NCBI GenBank assembly: GCA_036937835.1
Contig: CM072861.1
Location: 3,901,001 to 3,965,000, forward strand
Source of the DNA: Pampus argenteus
Lineage: Eukaryota; Chordata; Actinopteri; Scombriformes; Stromateidae
Direction: 5' to 3'
Length of the DNA stretch: 64,000 bases
Position numbers and translations under genes: made by a program. Position 1 is the stretch's first letter, and every line of letters starts with the position of its first letter. The notes below the pieces were generated by a model, which had not been told where the DNA came from, made no database searches, and saw only the letters and a program-made list of their open reading frames with translations. Positions 1 through 12,239 of this stretch are shown piece by piece.

Positions 1-97
1 TTCATTTGACCATTTAAATAATCCCCAGGATGCATCAGACAGACAGTGCAGCACTCGTATAATTACCACCTGAGAGCCGGCTGCAGCAGAGCACTAG

Positions 98-131
98 TTT
101 GTGTGTGTGTTTGTGTGTGTGTGTCTATGTG
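98..131. repeat. (TG)n microsatellite
   Basis: Interrupted TG dinucleotide run with two short breaks. The open frame that runs through it is a Val/Cys repeat and is not a gene. Confidence 0.9.
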
Positions 132-296
132 TGCGTCTGCATCTGTATATGCATGGGTTAGGCTTAGGGTCTGTGTAGTGTGTACATTTTTATGTGTGTG
201 TGGGCCAGCTCAGGGAATCTCTCCCCTGCGGTGATGGGCTTCAGTACTTCATTCTTTATTCATCAACAAGTGCGTGAAGAAGAAGCACTGAGTGGA

Positions 297-299
<3 letters not shown>

Positions 300-331
<32 letters not shown>
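300..331. repeat. (CA)15 microsatellite
   Basis: Pure CA dinucleotide tract of about 15 units. It produces a His-Thr repeat in one frame, which explains the short ORF there. Confidence 0.95.
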
Positions 332-333
<2 letters not shown>

Positions 334-1044
334 CCGTTGTTTTTTAGCATACCAGAGGGGCCACTGATGAACAGAGAGCTGGAGGATTACAGGGTTTCTG
401 GAAAAAAAAAATGGATGGCGATAAACTCTCAGGTAATAGTTTGGTTTGGGAGAACAGGCTGGCTGATATTGCTGTCTGGAACAGTTAGAGTGACTGGGGC
501 AAAGTGGTTACAAGGGAATTAACTCTGTGGAAACACTCGCACTTAAGCAACAGTAAAATAGAGAGCTACAGTCCTAGTGTAGTAGTAGTTACTGAATGGG
601 GTATTGTTACAGAAAAGATGTCGCTAAGTGAGAGCAAAGAACACACACATTATACACACCTCTACATACGGAGATGTTGTAATATGGTTCTGGGACAGAT
701 GACTTGCATCATTCTATGATATTATCCATATTTACAGAAACACACCACATATAGACTGATAAATGCATTTCTGGCCTGTTCTTCAGTGATTTCATTGCAG
801 CAATACGCAGTATGCACCAGCTGCTAACATCCACCAGAGCCAGACTCGCCGTATTTTTTTTTTAGTGTGTAGGTGGTTTCTTTCATTTGTCTTAGTGTCT
901 CAGATGAAACGGGATATTTCACGCCACTGTCCTTCTTTTCCAAGATGAAAGCCAACAGTCCAAAACCCAAATATATTCTTTTTTACAATGAAATAAAACA
1001 TAGATGCAGTAAGTCATTGTTTTAGAGAAGCTGGGATCAGATAT
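332..1044. other. no gene recognised
   Basis: AT-rich sequence with short A and T runs. Two short open frames have no recognisable domain. I see no repeat or RNA signature. Confidence 0.5.
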
Positions 1045-1500
1045 TGTTTGGGATTTTGCTCATTAAATGACTGATTATTTAAATGATTGTTGATTAATTT
1101 CCAATTGATTGACTACTTAAAGACCTTATCTAATTGTTTCAGTACTAAACAAAATAATCATCCTGTTACAGTTGAAGTAGTAAACTAACAATTATTTTCA
1201 TTATTGATTCGTTTGTTCAGTATTTCTTCAATTTATCAACTAGTCGTTTGGTCCATAAAATATTAGATAATGGTGAAAAATGTTTAATACTTGTTCCCAA
1301 AGCCTGTCATCGTCAAACGGCATGTTTTATCCCGGCCAACAACCCAAAGATATTCAGTCTACTGTAATAAAAAAACGAAACAAACTAGAAAATATTCACA
1401 TTTGAGAAGCTGGAATTTGAGAATTTGGATGTTTTATTCTTAAAAAAAAAAGATTCAAAATTCAATTCATCTTCTATCAAAATGGTTGATGACAAGTTTG
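1045..1500. repeat. interspersed repeat of a type common in spiny-rayed fish
   Basis: The segment carries several ATTGATT/ATTAAT-type motifs near its left side. A conserved-looking body follows, including TATTCACATTTGAGAAGCTG and the phrase around AAAGATATTCAGT. I recognise this pattern as an abundant noncoding repeat in percomorph genomes. No open frame is present. Boundaries are approximate, and the assignment rests on memory of the family, not on an alignment. No target duplication could be found. Confidence 0.5.
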
Positions 1501-3698
1501 TCTGATTTCTTATTACATAATATCTGCATTTAATTGTTGTTGTTTGCATGTTTAAAAAGAGTAATTAGGAACATTTCAAACAATCCTCAAGAATAAAAAA
1601 AAAAATCAAACTTAATAAACAGATTGTGACTTAGCATAGAGTGCAGTGTACCGCATGATTATGGATGTAATATCTGCTCCCTGTAACCTTTAAAACATAC
1701 TACAGAGAGAGAAGGTGGACGGGGCTGTCACTATGTAAACCTATGTGACCAACTTATGTGTACTCTTCTCACAGAGATATCCAAACTATCATTATCTAAT
1801 ACGATTGGGTTAGCTGATAATACACAGGTAAAGTAAGCAGGAGTTTCCAGAGGAGAACACAAACATTTCCTTCCATGGACTGTGCTGAAATTGACTCAAA
1901 TAAAGCAAGACTGAACTTAGACAATATGTCACAAGCTGAAACAGACATTTAATTTTAAAATTCAGTCGCAACTCAATTTTAGTGCTTTCTAGTCTGGTCT
2001 GACTCAGGAGTGTCTAGAAACACGGGTGAAGATACAGACAGCTGTGCTCCCCTCGCACTGTCCCACCCTCCTTTCCCATCAACCACCTCCCTGTTTCCAT
2101 TATAGTTGTGTGTTTGCAGTTTGGACATCTGCGACAAGACATGACACAGCAAAAAAACAAAAAAACAAAGTGTGGCAATTGCAGTTCAGAACTGTTTTTA
2201 TTTTTTATTTTTTCTCTATAGTCTCAACTCAATTTCCACCGTTCCACAGTTCAGATTAACACTAATAACTGCTCAGTCTTACAGACGCTAATGAAGCCAG
2301 CAACTTTTAAGCATAAGACACATGTGGAAATGTTATCTGTTTTGACAAACCGAAAATGTATACAATAATAAATAAAACATAAATCATCTTTTTTCTTTTT
2401 TTTTTACTTTCTGTCTTACTTTGTTAGAAGCCTTGACCTTTTGACACAGTCACTTAGCGATTCCTCCAGTGAAACTGTAGAATGTCTCCAATATTCACCC
2501 AAGTCTGAAAATAAATGCAATTTTTCCAGAGATGTCTTTTTTATATATATTCTTGTAGTCTCTCATGCAATCTCTCTCTCTGTGCACTCCTGACCTCCTC
2601 CACCCTTCCCCATCAGGAGGCTTCTGGTTCTGGGGGCTGCAGTGGGTGCTGGGTAGGCCCCAAGGGTCCCTTGCAGTATGTTTTGGGGCCGTGGTGGGTT
2701 CAGGGGCGTAGGTGGTGGGAGATAATGTATCCATTCTCTTCAGGCATTTCCTGGCCTGCTGATCCCAAATGGAGGAAAGCTTGGCAGTACTTTACTCTCT
2801 CTCCCTCTTTCTTTCTCTGTGTCTCTCTACCACTAACTTTCAACAAAACATACAGTAACCTTTGCACTGGTGAGGAGGTGGGATGAATGAAAATAAGGTT
2901 AGCTCTTCCATTTTCTCTCTTTATTTGATGTTTCTATTTTATGCTCTGAAGACTTCACAGCAAACCAATAAATTGTCTCTACAATGATTATGTCTATATG
3001 TTTTGAGCTGTACATTTACAATTTGGACACAGTGATCACGTGAAACAGAGGCCACCAATTGCCTTTAATATGGCTTCATTTGATTAGAGTGCACTGAGGC
3101 ATAGAGGGGCAGACAGGAGGACAACGATGGGGAAAACAACATATGTATTCCTTCTTAGCAACTACCAATACAGGTCGAGTTTACATATAAAAATCCAAAA
3201 CAAGTTTCTGCTTATTGTCCATTTCTTGGACTCTCCTCCATGAACACTGATTCTCCCTGCCTGTCTGACACTCTACTCAGCTTTATGATATTGGTATAAT
3301 AAATAAATAATATAATACTATAATGAATTCTCACTGCTGCCAGGGACCTAATCTCCCTTTTCCTGCTTGTTGGATCCACATTCTTCTCTTAATGTTCCTT
3401 ATTGATTATTGAAGAAAAGTAAATATAGACATATATGTTATCTCCATGACAACACACAGCAACATATTGAATGTTTGGTATTAATTATAAGGGGGAATGG
3501 AGTCAAAGTTAGGAGTCAGTACTTTTATTTACAGTTTAGTAAGTTGTGTGTGGACCACAACATCCCAGTTGATTATCTTAACTCGGTGTGTATCAAGGGC
3601 TTTGAGCCTCACTTAATTAAGAACTCTAGATCAGCCTGCCCTGTGCTGCAGAGTGCATCGAGGCTCAGTGCTCAGCCCAGGTTCATGTTCTGCCTCTG
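1501..3698. other. no gene recognised
   Basis: Mixed AT-rich DNA with short homopolymers and a C/T-rich patch near 2560-2640. Overlapping ORFs of 123 codons (plus) and 79 codons (minus) cross 2495-2886. They are low complexity at the ends and show no domain. Nothing else stands out. Confidence 0.5.
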
Positions 3699-3700
3699 TA

Positions 3701-3742
<42 letters not shown>
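3699..3742. repeat. compound (AC)n(AT)n microsatellite
   Basis: About 10 AC units pass directly into about 12 AT units. Confidence 0.95.
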
Positions 3743-4084
3743 TATGTGGATGATATTTAGGTATATCTTAGCTGTAACCCAGTCCAGCCTCAAGGAAACT
3801 GGTCCTACTACAAATGTTAAGTTAAAATTTTTGGTAGACAAATTAAGTAATTACTATACTATTATCATATTATTTTATTCATCTTTTGTCTTTTCATCTT
3901 TTCATTTTTTTAACTTTTAGGTTTACTTAACCTTGTTTTGAAAATTGCTATATAAATAAGAATTACTATATTCATATACAACTGTTTTCATGATTTACAA
4001 TTAAATGGATACATGTTCTGTGTATTGTGTATAGTATAGAAATCCTGAAAAGGACATTAAAAACTTGTTTTATGGTTATGCTTT

Positions 4085-4930
4085 TTATTCAGCACATTTA
4101 AAGGTTCTTCAGAGATGAAAATGACTACAACAAGGAACCTAACACAGGAAACATGCCTGAGGATAACAGATTCTCAGCCAGGCAAACCAACAGCTTGGAA
4201 TAGAAACCAAGATCCGGGCATCCAAGGGTTTCTTCAGCAAGAAATGACCGTATCTGCATGTGCAGGGAAAAATGCTGAATGACATCACAGGAGCTTCAGC
4301 AGTCAAATCAAACAAGTGTCCAGCGTTTTTTAGATCCTGGCTTATGGTCCTATAAAGTTGTCAAGAAGCCCCTGACCAATGAGAGAATGAGGTTAGCCCG
4401 GCATTGTTGGTCCAAAGCACACAAGAACTGAACAGCCAGGAACTGGAAGTGGTCAGATGTGGTCAGATGAGTCCAGTTTCCAGCTGTGTCTTCCTTTGCT
4501 ACTGCGAGGGGACGCAGAAAGCCAGGCAAAGCATTGTCTCCAGCATGTACAGTACCTACTGTCAAGCATGGTGGAGGCAGTATCATGGTTTGGGGATGCA
4601 TGAGTGTAGTCCAGTGGAACACTGAACTCTGCCAAGTATTGTGCCATTCTCGAAACCCATGTGATTCCTTCTGCACGTGCACTGTTCTATCAAGGTCAAA
4701 ACTGGGCGTTTTTTTCAGAGAGGTCAGCTCAATCCCCGGACATGAACCCCATTGAAAATATGTGGTAGATTATCTAAGAGTCTGTTTCAAAACGTAAACA
4801 AAATCATTTAGAAGAATTAAAAGCAGCTGTCAACAGTGTGGAAGGCTTGTCGGGAACAGGCCAGCCAGCAGAGTTCTACTGCGTGCTAATGACAGAACTA
4901 CTAAATATGAATTTGGTGATGTGATGGTTT
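4085..4930 (+). pseudogene. Tc1/mariner-like transposase relic
   Basis: A broken DDE transposase of the Tc1 family, whose intact relatives cut and paste DNA at TA sites. Three family hallmarks survive in order. WSDES is encoded at 4460-4474 in frame 2. PTVKHGGGSIMVWGCMS is encoded within 4486-4755 in frame 1. QSPDMNPIENMW starts at 4730, back in frame 2, and ends in a TAG stop. The frame changes and stop show that it is dead. Upstream DNA from about 4085 and downstream DNA to about 4930 read like eroded flanks of the same element, but I found no clean terminal repeats, so the ends are approximate. A 10-bp duplication near 4450-4470 repeats part of the WSDES region. Confidence 0.9.
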
Positions 4931-5000
4931 ATTTATTTTTGTTCAGTTTTGAACGGATTCTCTGTTGAGAAGTGACAAGAATTTAGTTTTGTTCTTCTTG

Positions 5001-5001
<1 letters not shown>

Positions 5002-5030
<29 letters not shown>
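5002..5030. repeat. (AT)n microsatellite
   Basis: About 14 AT units. The tract directly abuts a perfect inverted repeat at 5031-5061. Confidence 0.95.
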
Positions 5031-5032
<2 letters not shown>

Positions 5033-5061
5033 CTCTTCTTCCTGGATTAGGAAGAAGAGTT
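5031..5061. repeat. perfect 13-bp inverted repeat (hairpin)
   Basis: AACTCTTCTTCCT at 5031-5043 is exactly mirrored by AGGAAGAAGAGTT at 5049-5061, with a 5-base loop. The stem is too short for a canonical miRNA precursor. It could extrude as a cruciform beside the AT run. Confidence 0.9.
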
Positions 5062-6089
5062 TTACCTAGCTTTCACTCTTTGCCATTTTGGCCTCTGTCA
5101 CTTCTGTAAATATACAGACCTGAATGTTTCAGTAACAGTCTACACATCACGTTCCTGTTCAGGATTCAACTTTCCCCCTTTCAGCCTTCACTCATTTCCA
5201 AGTGCTCCAAACATCAGTGGTATTTACACATGGCCTGTCATAAAGGATTATAGCAAAGCATGCAGCAAGGAGGGCCGACATAACCTCTCTGCGAATGTGA
5301 TATGATCCATAAACACCTACACACACATTCACCCGCATCCCCCTCTCCCCGAGGCCAGACTTTCCTCCCAGCAGTTCAGAGGTTAAATCATGTGTGATAT
5401 TCCTCCTGGCAAAACACATGGCAACAAAGAGGGAGTGCAGGTTTCTTCCCCCTGACTGACTTTTTTTTACCTACAGTCCCATCACTCACACACCACTGGC
5501 CTTTTTGTTTTCATACAGTGTTCAGTCACCTCAAAGTAAACAGGCTCCTTTTGAGATGAACGAGGCCTGTGCAGAATCCTTCGCTGGTTAGATTTGTGTC
5601 CAGCTTGATCCCGACTTGATCCCGACTCGCTCGGACGTCATTTACACGAAGATAACCTCGCAAGATCGAGGAAGCTGCCGTTTTTAGAGCCAGGTACTGC
5701 AGCTGCTCTCTGACGACTGCACGGGTCAGGGAATGATGGGAAATGCCTGGCTGTCGTCTGTTGGAGGAGCTGAGTTTGACAAGCCAGCTGATTTATGCTT
5801 ATCATGTTGACTGGCAGGTAGTGTTCCCGCTTGCTATTGGCTGAATTTCTATGTAAAATAATTCTGTATTACTGGAAATTAGGAAATAAACTATGTTTTG
5901 ACTATCACAAGGTACCAGTTCATTTTCTGTAGTCTATACTGAGTAGCCTGCATGCTTCAACAGATTGATCTAACATTTTATTAAATGGACATCAGATCAA
6001 ACAGAATGTAGGCATGTCTGTGCCTTCCTGTATATTCTGGCGATGCTACTGGAAACTGTCCAACTTGACTGCAGCTTTTCGCCACCGCC
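5062..6089. other. no gene recognised; CpG-richer patch
   Basis: No ORF with a domain. A patch at about 5595-5770 is richer in CpG than its surroundings. It holds an 11-bp tandem duplication (CTTGATCCCGA, 5604-5625) and a CRE-like GACGTCA near 5634. It could be regulatory, but no promoter elements are clear. Confidence 0.4.

Positions 6090-6090
<1 letters not shown>

Positions 6091-6130
<40 letters not shown>
6091..6130. repeat. (CTG)13 trinucleotide repeat
   Basis: Thirteen uninterrupted CTG units on plus, read as CAG on minus. On the minus strand a 61-codon frame (6231-6046) reads them as 13 glutamines, flanked by mixed-composition residues. I see no splice sites or domain that would make this a coding polyQ tract, so it is called as a repeat only. 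Confidence 0.95.
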
Positions 6131-6131
<1 letters not shown>

Positions 6132-7461
6132 TCCCCTGCTCCACTTTCCAAGCGAGGTTCTTCTCAAACAAGCCTAATGATGAGATATTGTATTCAGGTT
6201 CATCAGTGTTTTCTGCCAGGAAATCTGACACTCAGGATTTAATGCTATGTACAGGAAGGTAAGGTTGCCAGTAAACCCATATTGTCCTCAGTGAAAGATA
6301 TGTGTGAGTCACATGCATTCATTGTTTATATCAATAAATATGATGGGGGATTTGTTATGTTGTCAGACTGCAGAGGTACATTTTGATAGTAAATATCCAT
6401 CAGTCTGAGCAGCCATTTAAGCCATTTTCCATTGTGGAGACTGCTCGGGACACTTTTTACTCTGTATGCAGGAAGAATAACATCAAACACTTATTTCTCA
6501 TCTTCCTAAAACCACAGTTTGTCATGTTTAAGGTCTGTGTACATATGGTGAACATACTCTGTCTCCCTCACTCTTCTGTACATTATGTTCCACATATTAA
6601 TGCGGGAGAAATTACACCTTGACCGGTGGTTTATATCCATTTGGTGACCACACATAATCCTCAGTGAACCTGAACACCTGTGAGATGTGTGAGATTTAAA
6701 TATGTGCATTAGACCAAATTGTGAGTCATTTATCCTCCTTATTCACTTCCCTTCTTACATCTTAGCAGTGTGTTATGAATGTGGACATCCCCAAAAAGTT
6801 TTTTTTTTTGTTTTTTTTAATAAAATTGTGAAATACATGTCATTCTATGATGCTCATTAAATTATCCTTGACTCTACCAAATGAACAGTTAAATATTCCT
6901 CCATACAGAGCCGTAATGTGAGCTTATTAGTGTGCTTCTATGAATGCATTCATTTTGTTTGGATACATACAAAATAGATTCATACCAAAAAAAAACAAAA
7001 AAAAAAAAAAACTTGTCAAGTATTTAAGAATTAAGTGGTCAGGTTGTATCATTTTGGTAGGCTGATCACGTTACAAAAAATAAATAAATAAAAACAACAA
7101 CAACAAAACAACTGTTCCAGTAAAAGCTTCTGATAAAGTCTTTCCGCCCGCATGTGAGGTTAAAGGCTAATTTAAAGGGGTTTAGCAGCTCCTGAAGGCA
7201 GCCTAAGGTATATACTATATGAATAGTAATCATCAAAACCCACTGATGTATTGAGGAGGAATGTTTGTTATATCAGAAGTGGAGAACAATAACAGAGAGC
7301 TATATTTCCTGAAAGCACCAAATCACCTTGATACATGATAAAGCAGAGAAAGCCTCAGTGTGAAACAGCAGGTTGAACTGAGCTGTATTGAGCTTTCATG
7401 TGTTCCTCTGCCGGGGCGCTGACAACTGTCGCAGCCCCGGGAAACAGTTGATATTGTCAGC
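6131..7461. other. no gene recognised
   Basis: AT-rich DNA with A runs at 6987-7012 and an AAC/AAT-rich stretch at 7078-7110. ORFs here are short and without domains. Confidence 0.5.
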
Positions 7462-7560
7462 CATGGTTTAGCTCCCACTAGGCGACAGGACAAATTGGTG
7501 TCGGTTTGATTCCCGGCGCTCGGTGGAGGATTTGGCTTGAGTCTGAGCAGACCTGGCGTG
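7462..7560 (+). repeat. possible tRNA-derived SINE fragment
   Basis: GGTTTGATTCC at 7503-7513 resembles the pol III B box (GGTTCGANNCC). TGGTTTAGCTCCC at 7464-7476 is a weak A-box-like partner about 30 bases upstream. This spacing is typical of a tRNA-derived SINE head. No tRNA cloverleaf can be folded, and no tail or target duplication is seen. Confidence 0.35.
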
Positions 7561-9129
7561 TGCCAACCCTGTCACCACGCCAACCCAAAGAACTGAACCA
7601 GGAAGTCACACCAGCAGTGAAGAGAGATGAAGACACACGAAGAGAGAGAGGCAGAGAGAAAAAGAACTGGGTCATGAATAGTGTTAAAAACAATCCAGTC
7701 CAATGTTTAATACATATGCATTAACTGTCTTTATCAAAGACACTTTAAATAAACCAACTAATGGAGAATTTGCCATTTTCTGCCTTTCAGGTTTTAATAT
7801 GCTGGCTGATTTTATGATAAGTGAGCTCTAACATATTTACTCATCCCTTCAACCACTGATGATTTCATTTTCTCATGTCTGTGTGTAATACAGAATAGTT
7901 TCATAAAGTCAATATGAAATAAATATGATTATGACATTTATATTCACATGAATACATTGAACTGATTATGGAATGTTTTATTTTATTTATTTATATTTGG
8001 TATTGTTGTAACTCCAGCTAACAGGAGCTAACGGGCTAAATGTTGTAGCAGTTGTTGTTTCTGCTGCTACCGGTTGGAAATAAAGAATATTTTATTTTAT
8101 TTTAATGTTTTTTCTTAAACATAAACATAAATCAATATATAAAAAGAATTGTGATTTTTGAATGTACTCTTGAGCTACACTTTTGCCCCACAATGCATTT
8201 CACAAAAGAAAACGCAGACCTTCTTACAGATGCAAAACGTGAAAGTAAAGCACAGAGACAGACGAAGGAAAACAACACATTAGAGGAGTGCACTGGGGTT
8301 GGGAATCCACAGGACCCAGCGCAAATCTGGTGGGAAAAGGCAGTTTTAATTTTGCTGCAGGTGGGAATGAGCGGTCAAAAAATCAAGTTTATTCTCAACA
8401 AATGCTTGTATCATCAAAACATGTCATTACGATACAAAAGCAAAGCAAGATAAGTCTGACATTTAGACAAATTTGAGATGGAATCCAGCTGGTGCAAAAG
8501 TATTGACCTACAACAGTCACAGCAATGTCTGAGCAATGAGCAAACACACCTCTTGTTTGTGTGTGCAGGCAGGAGTGTAACAGACACACCAGCAGCAGGC
8601 GGTACTGGTGAGAAATCCAGCGGGAGTGAGTGGGATTAAGAATAACAGTCCCACACGGGGCTCCACAACAAATCACTAAAGCATATGCAGTTTAATTGGC
8701 AGTGACATGTCAGAGTTGCAGTTTGATTAAAGTCTGTCTGCAGTGTATGATTTCATCTCAGTACAAAATGGTAATGTGCCTTATATAATAACTGCAAAAC
8801 ATTATTACTCCAGCAATTAGTATATCTTACAAACTGAATTAGTATGGAAGGAGGACACAACTTGAATGACACATTCAGCTGAAACTGAAATATGAACTGT
8901 TTAGTTTTGCGTGTTTGTGTGTGTGTGTGCGCCTCACTTTCACCCCCCACCCACCCCCCTCATCACCAACACTATCAGCCAAACACTTCAGCTGCAATCA
9001 CCCTCACAATGAACTATTTAGGAAGCCTTGAAATCTAACTCTTCTCCACGTCCCCACCCCTGCTGTCATCCCTTTAGCATCCCGCCTTCACAGACTCTCC
9101 TGTGCAACCAAATAACCTCTTTAAAATCA
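7561..9129. other. no gene recognised
   Basis: AT-rich DNA with short TTTA and GT runs (GT near 8911-8930). The 100-codon ORF at 8151 shows no domain. Confidence 0.5.
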
Positions 9130-9161
9130 CCCCCCCCCCCTCTCTCTATCTTTCTCTCTCC
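9130..9161. repeat. C-run followed by CT-rich tract
   Basis: An eleven-C run followed by CT-rich sequence. Simple-sequence DNA. Confidence 0.85.
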
Positions 9162-9647
9162 CCCATGCACCCCCGGACTGAAAAACTTCAGCTTTTGCTC
9201 ATTTTAAAATTTGAAGAGTGCTGCTTCATTTTGACCGTAATGTATCGCCGCACTCACCCCCACAGAGCCGGCTTAATGTGCACTTAGTATGCAGGCCAGG
9301 CCCTCATTAAAATGCAAAGTGTGTTCTGGGAACGAGGAAAAAAAAAAACTGCACCGTAAACACGGAACTTTGATTTGCTCCGACGAGGGCCGAGCAAAGC
9401 GGAGCCAGACGCTTCCTCTCTGTCGTTCTCTCTCTCTCTCTTGCTCTCTGTACGGTGATGTCTCAATCGTGGAGAACTCAGCAAAGTGTCTCAGGACCTG
9501 GCCCGAAGCGAAGCAGAACACAACACAACAGGATGGCCATGGCTTTTGAATTATGCAACTTGGAACAGAGAAGCATTGTTACACTTTTAGACATGGATAA
9601 TCTCTCCGACTCTGTCTTTCTTTCTTGTGTAACCCCCACCGACCAGC

Positions 9648-9676
9648 CTCACACACACACAGACACACACACACAT
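9648..9676. repeat. (CA)n microsatellite
   Basis: Interrupted CA dinucleotide run. It accounts for the His-Thr stretch in the overlapping ORF. Confidence 0.9.
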
Positions 9677-9759
9677 ACTCATTCTCTTTGTTTTTTACTT
9701 ATTTACAGACTGATCCTCGCTCAGCTGGTCCCACAGTGTTAAATATGCAGCGGAATGCT

Positions 9760-9930
9760 GTCGTGTGGAATGGTCTCGTCCTCTAGTTGCACCGGGCCTA
9801 AATGTGATGCTAATAGAAAGAGAGCGGACCATTTAGTGAACACAAAGCATTTGCTTTTGTGATTTATTAAAACACAGAGGCCTCACAATGGCATGCTGTT
9901 CGTTCAGTGTTTAGCAGCCCGTGAGATTCC
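9760..9930. promoter_or_regulatory. candidate conserved noncoding block
   Basis: Complex, repeat-free sequence between simple repeats. It includes GATGCTAATAG and GTGATTTATTAAAA, which carry homeodomain-type TAAT/TTAT cores. It has no open frame worth calling. The call rests on composition only; conservation has not been tested. Confidence 0.25.
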
Positions 9931-11233
9931 ACCTTTGGCTTTCCTTTCTGAGTTATCTATGTAGGCCCACTTAGAATAAAAAAGGCTGCCGTATTCTATA
10001 TATATATATATGCATAGTCAAACCAACAATGAACTGATCTACTAAGTACTGTGTGTGGATCAGAGCCTGGTATGCCTCTGTGCCATAGAGATACTTTGTT
10101 GCCCAAAACTATTGAAAAAAACATCAGTGAGTCACACACTGCACTCAGTTACATGTTCCTTCATTACTATGAACATACACACTGTAGTTTATTTTGACTC
10201 AATCCCACACACACACCGTCTTGCTGCCAGAAATATATACACCAAATGTGGATTCATTCGCTGAAAATAGTTCCCAGCAAACTATTTCTGTTTAAGTAAT
10301 GGTTGTTAGAATTACAGGGAACAGTTGTTTTAGGAAATCACTGAGCTGTCAGCTTTTTTTTTCTTTGCTTTTTTCTGGTTTCAGTAGGAACCCATTGGCT
10401 TGGAGCTGAGAGCCACATACTTGATTGTTGAACATATTATTGTTTTTTTATCCATTCATGGGATTTGTTGACTATACAAACAATATAAAATAGTTGCCTT
10501 AATGCAAAAAAGAAGAAAATAAAATAAAAATACCCCACATTCTGCACACATAAAGGACATCACAAAACTGTTACTACTAGGTCTATAGCATATCAGAGTT
10601 CACATTTATTATCTGCCAAAGTTGTGTTTGAGATCGCTTAAATAAAAAAAATAAAAAAATAAAAAAAATAAATATAAATATAAAAATGTGTATGTTTTTT
10701 TTTTTTGTTTTTTACTTAACTTTGACATTTAATTAAGAAATGAACATTTAACGACTTAGGCTAACCAAGTTCTAAACTATTTATTTTATTCATTTATTTA
10801 TTTTAAACCCTAAACTGTGCCCTAGGAATCATTCCTGCAGATTCTAACCTAACTACTTACTATAGCCCCAACTAGTGGGCAACACAGGCTTGATACACTA
10901 CTCTCTGTGAAGAAGAGAAAACAACCCATCTTTGATAAAATAGAGGAATTAAGCAATTAAGCCTTTTACCCTAATTTCCTGATGCCGTAATTTTAATTTG
11001 ACATAGTTACTTGTATATGGTTTTATTTTGATATACTCTGTGCACCCTGTCGGGAGTGAGGTGACGACAGCTCATTACAAACCAGCTCCTGTAACTATAC
11101 TGACTCCAGAATAGAAAAAAAAACTGTTATTCAAAATATTACTTATACCACTATATTATAATTTTTTGTCAATATCAAATAATAATTAATACATTAGGAG
11201 GCAATCAACACATCCATGGAAAATGAAGATGCA

Positions 11234-11237
<4 letters not shown>
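9931..11237. other. no gene recognised
   Basis: AT-rich DNA with an AT run (9996-10011), A/T homopolymers around 10640-10710 and no coding signal. Confidence 0.5.
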
Positions 11238-11273
<36 letters not shown>

Positions 11274-11280
11274 TAGAGAG
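11238..11280. repeat. (GA)n microsatellite
   Basis: About 17 pure AG units ending in two GATA units and a short AG run. Confidence 0.95.
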
Positions 11281-11573
11281 CAGTTCACAGTGCATATGGA
11301 TGTTAATACTGAAGTAAATACAGTCAACTTGCACTTAAATGTCTAAACAAAGAAAGAAAAGTTGAACAGCAGCTTGCAGTGAGTTTACAGTTCACTGATG
11401 ATGGAAATCTAATCCAAGTTTAATGAACATAAACACAACTCCCTCTCCACTGTTCATTTGTGTTGCAGTAATCAGATGTTGTGTTCATGAATAAAAGCCT
11501 GATTGCTTTATATTATGTTTTAATTATATACAAGTCTATATCTAATTCATTGTGATTGTATAACATGTGTGTG

Positions 11574-11700
11574 TTCTTCCACCTTTTTTCCCTGTTAAAA
11601 GGTTTTTTTGTTGGGCACGTTATTTTCCTCACTGTAAAGCCCTCCGAGACAAATGCATTTTGTGACTTTGGGCTATACGAATAAAATATGATTTGATCTA
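11574..11700 (+). repeat. L2-like LINE 3' tail, copy 1 (internally deleted)
   Basis: Matches the segment at about 14075-14201 almost base for base. Both have the phrase TTCCCTGTTAAAAGG, then CCTCACT, then GTAAAGCCCTC.GAGACAAATG. This copy goes straight from CCTCACT to GTAAAGCCC, so about 45 bases present in the 14-kb copy are missing. It continues into GGGCTATACGAATAAAA, the usual end of this fish tail family. Family assignment is from memory. Confidence 0.7.
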
Positions 11701-11997
11701 ATGCAAAGTGTGTGACTTTCATAAATTTAATATAATATGATCATTATTTTTTTTTTAATACATGTACATACAACTATCCACGATAGTTCCAAGAAATCAA
11801 TTGGATCTTATTAGATTGTTATAAAGGCAAATTAGATCACATTAGAAATTAGACGGAGCAAGAAATTACACAGCAGCACGGTGTTGGTGACAGAGCGCCA
11901 TGGCAATGCATGAATATATATTGCAAGGCAGATCAATTGATGTATAGCAAGGTTTTAGTTTAAAGTTTGTGTTGTTTGAGCGTGCTGTGATCTCTCA

Positions 11998-12030
11998 GGA
12001 TAACATCCACATGCCTCCCGATGTTATCCT
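11998..12030. repeat. perfect 11-bp inverted repeat
   Basis: AGGATAACATC at 11998-12008 is mirrored by GATGTTATCCT at 12020-12030, with an 11-base loop. The arms contain GGATAA, a GATA/K50-homeodomain-type core, on opposite strands. Confidence 0.85.
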
Positions 12031-12106
12031 AAACATTACATGAAGAGCACATGTAGCCCTGGAGAAATGAGCTCATTTGAAATTACAGTGTGAGGTAGAC
12101 AGTGAC

Positions 12107-12131
12107 AAAAAAAAAAAAAAAAAAAAAAAAA
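12107..12131. repeat. poly(A) run, 25 bases
   Basis: Twenty-five consecutive A residues. No obvious retrotransposed sequence precedes it. Confidence 0.9.
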
Positions 12132-12192
12132 CTGTGACTAAAATAAACATCACTGTGCCTTTCTGATCAGAACAAATTGTTAAATATTGCCT

Positions 12193-12220
12193 TTTATTTT
12201 ATTTATTTATTTATTTATTT
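12193..12220. repeat. (TTTA)n microsatellite
   Basis: About six TTTA units with one TTTTA variant. Confidence 0.9.
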
Positions 12221-12239
12221 CTTTTCTTTTTTGTCCCGG

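Noticed and set aside
2515..2886. 123-codon plus ORF and antisense 79-codon ORF
   Set aside because: Composition-driven (CT-rich and G-rich patches); no recognisable domain on either strand.
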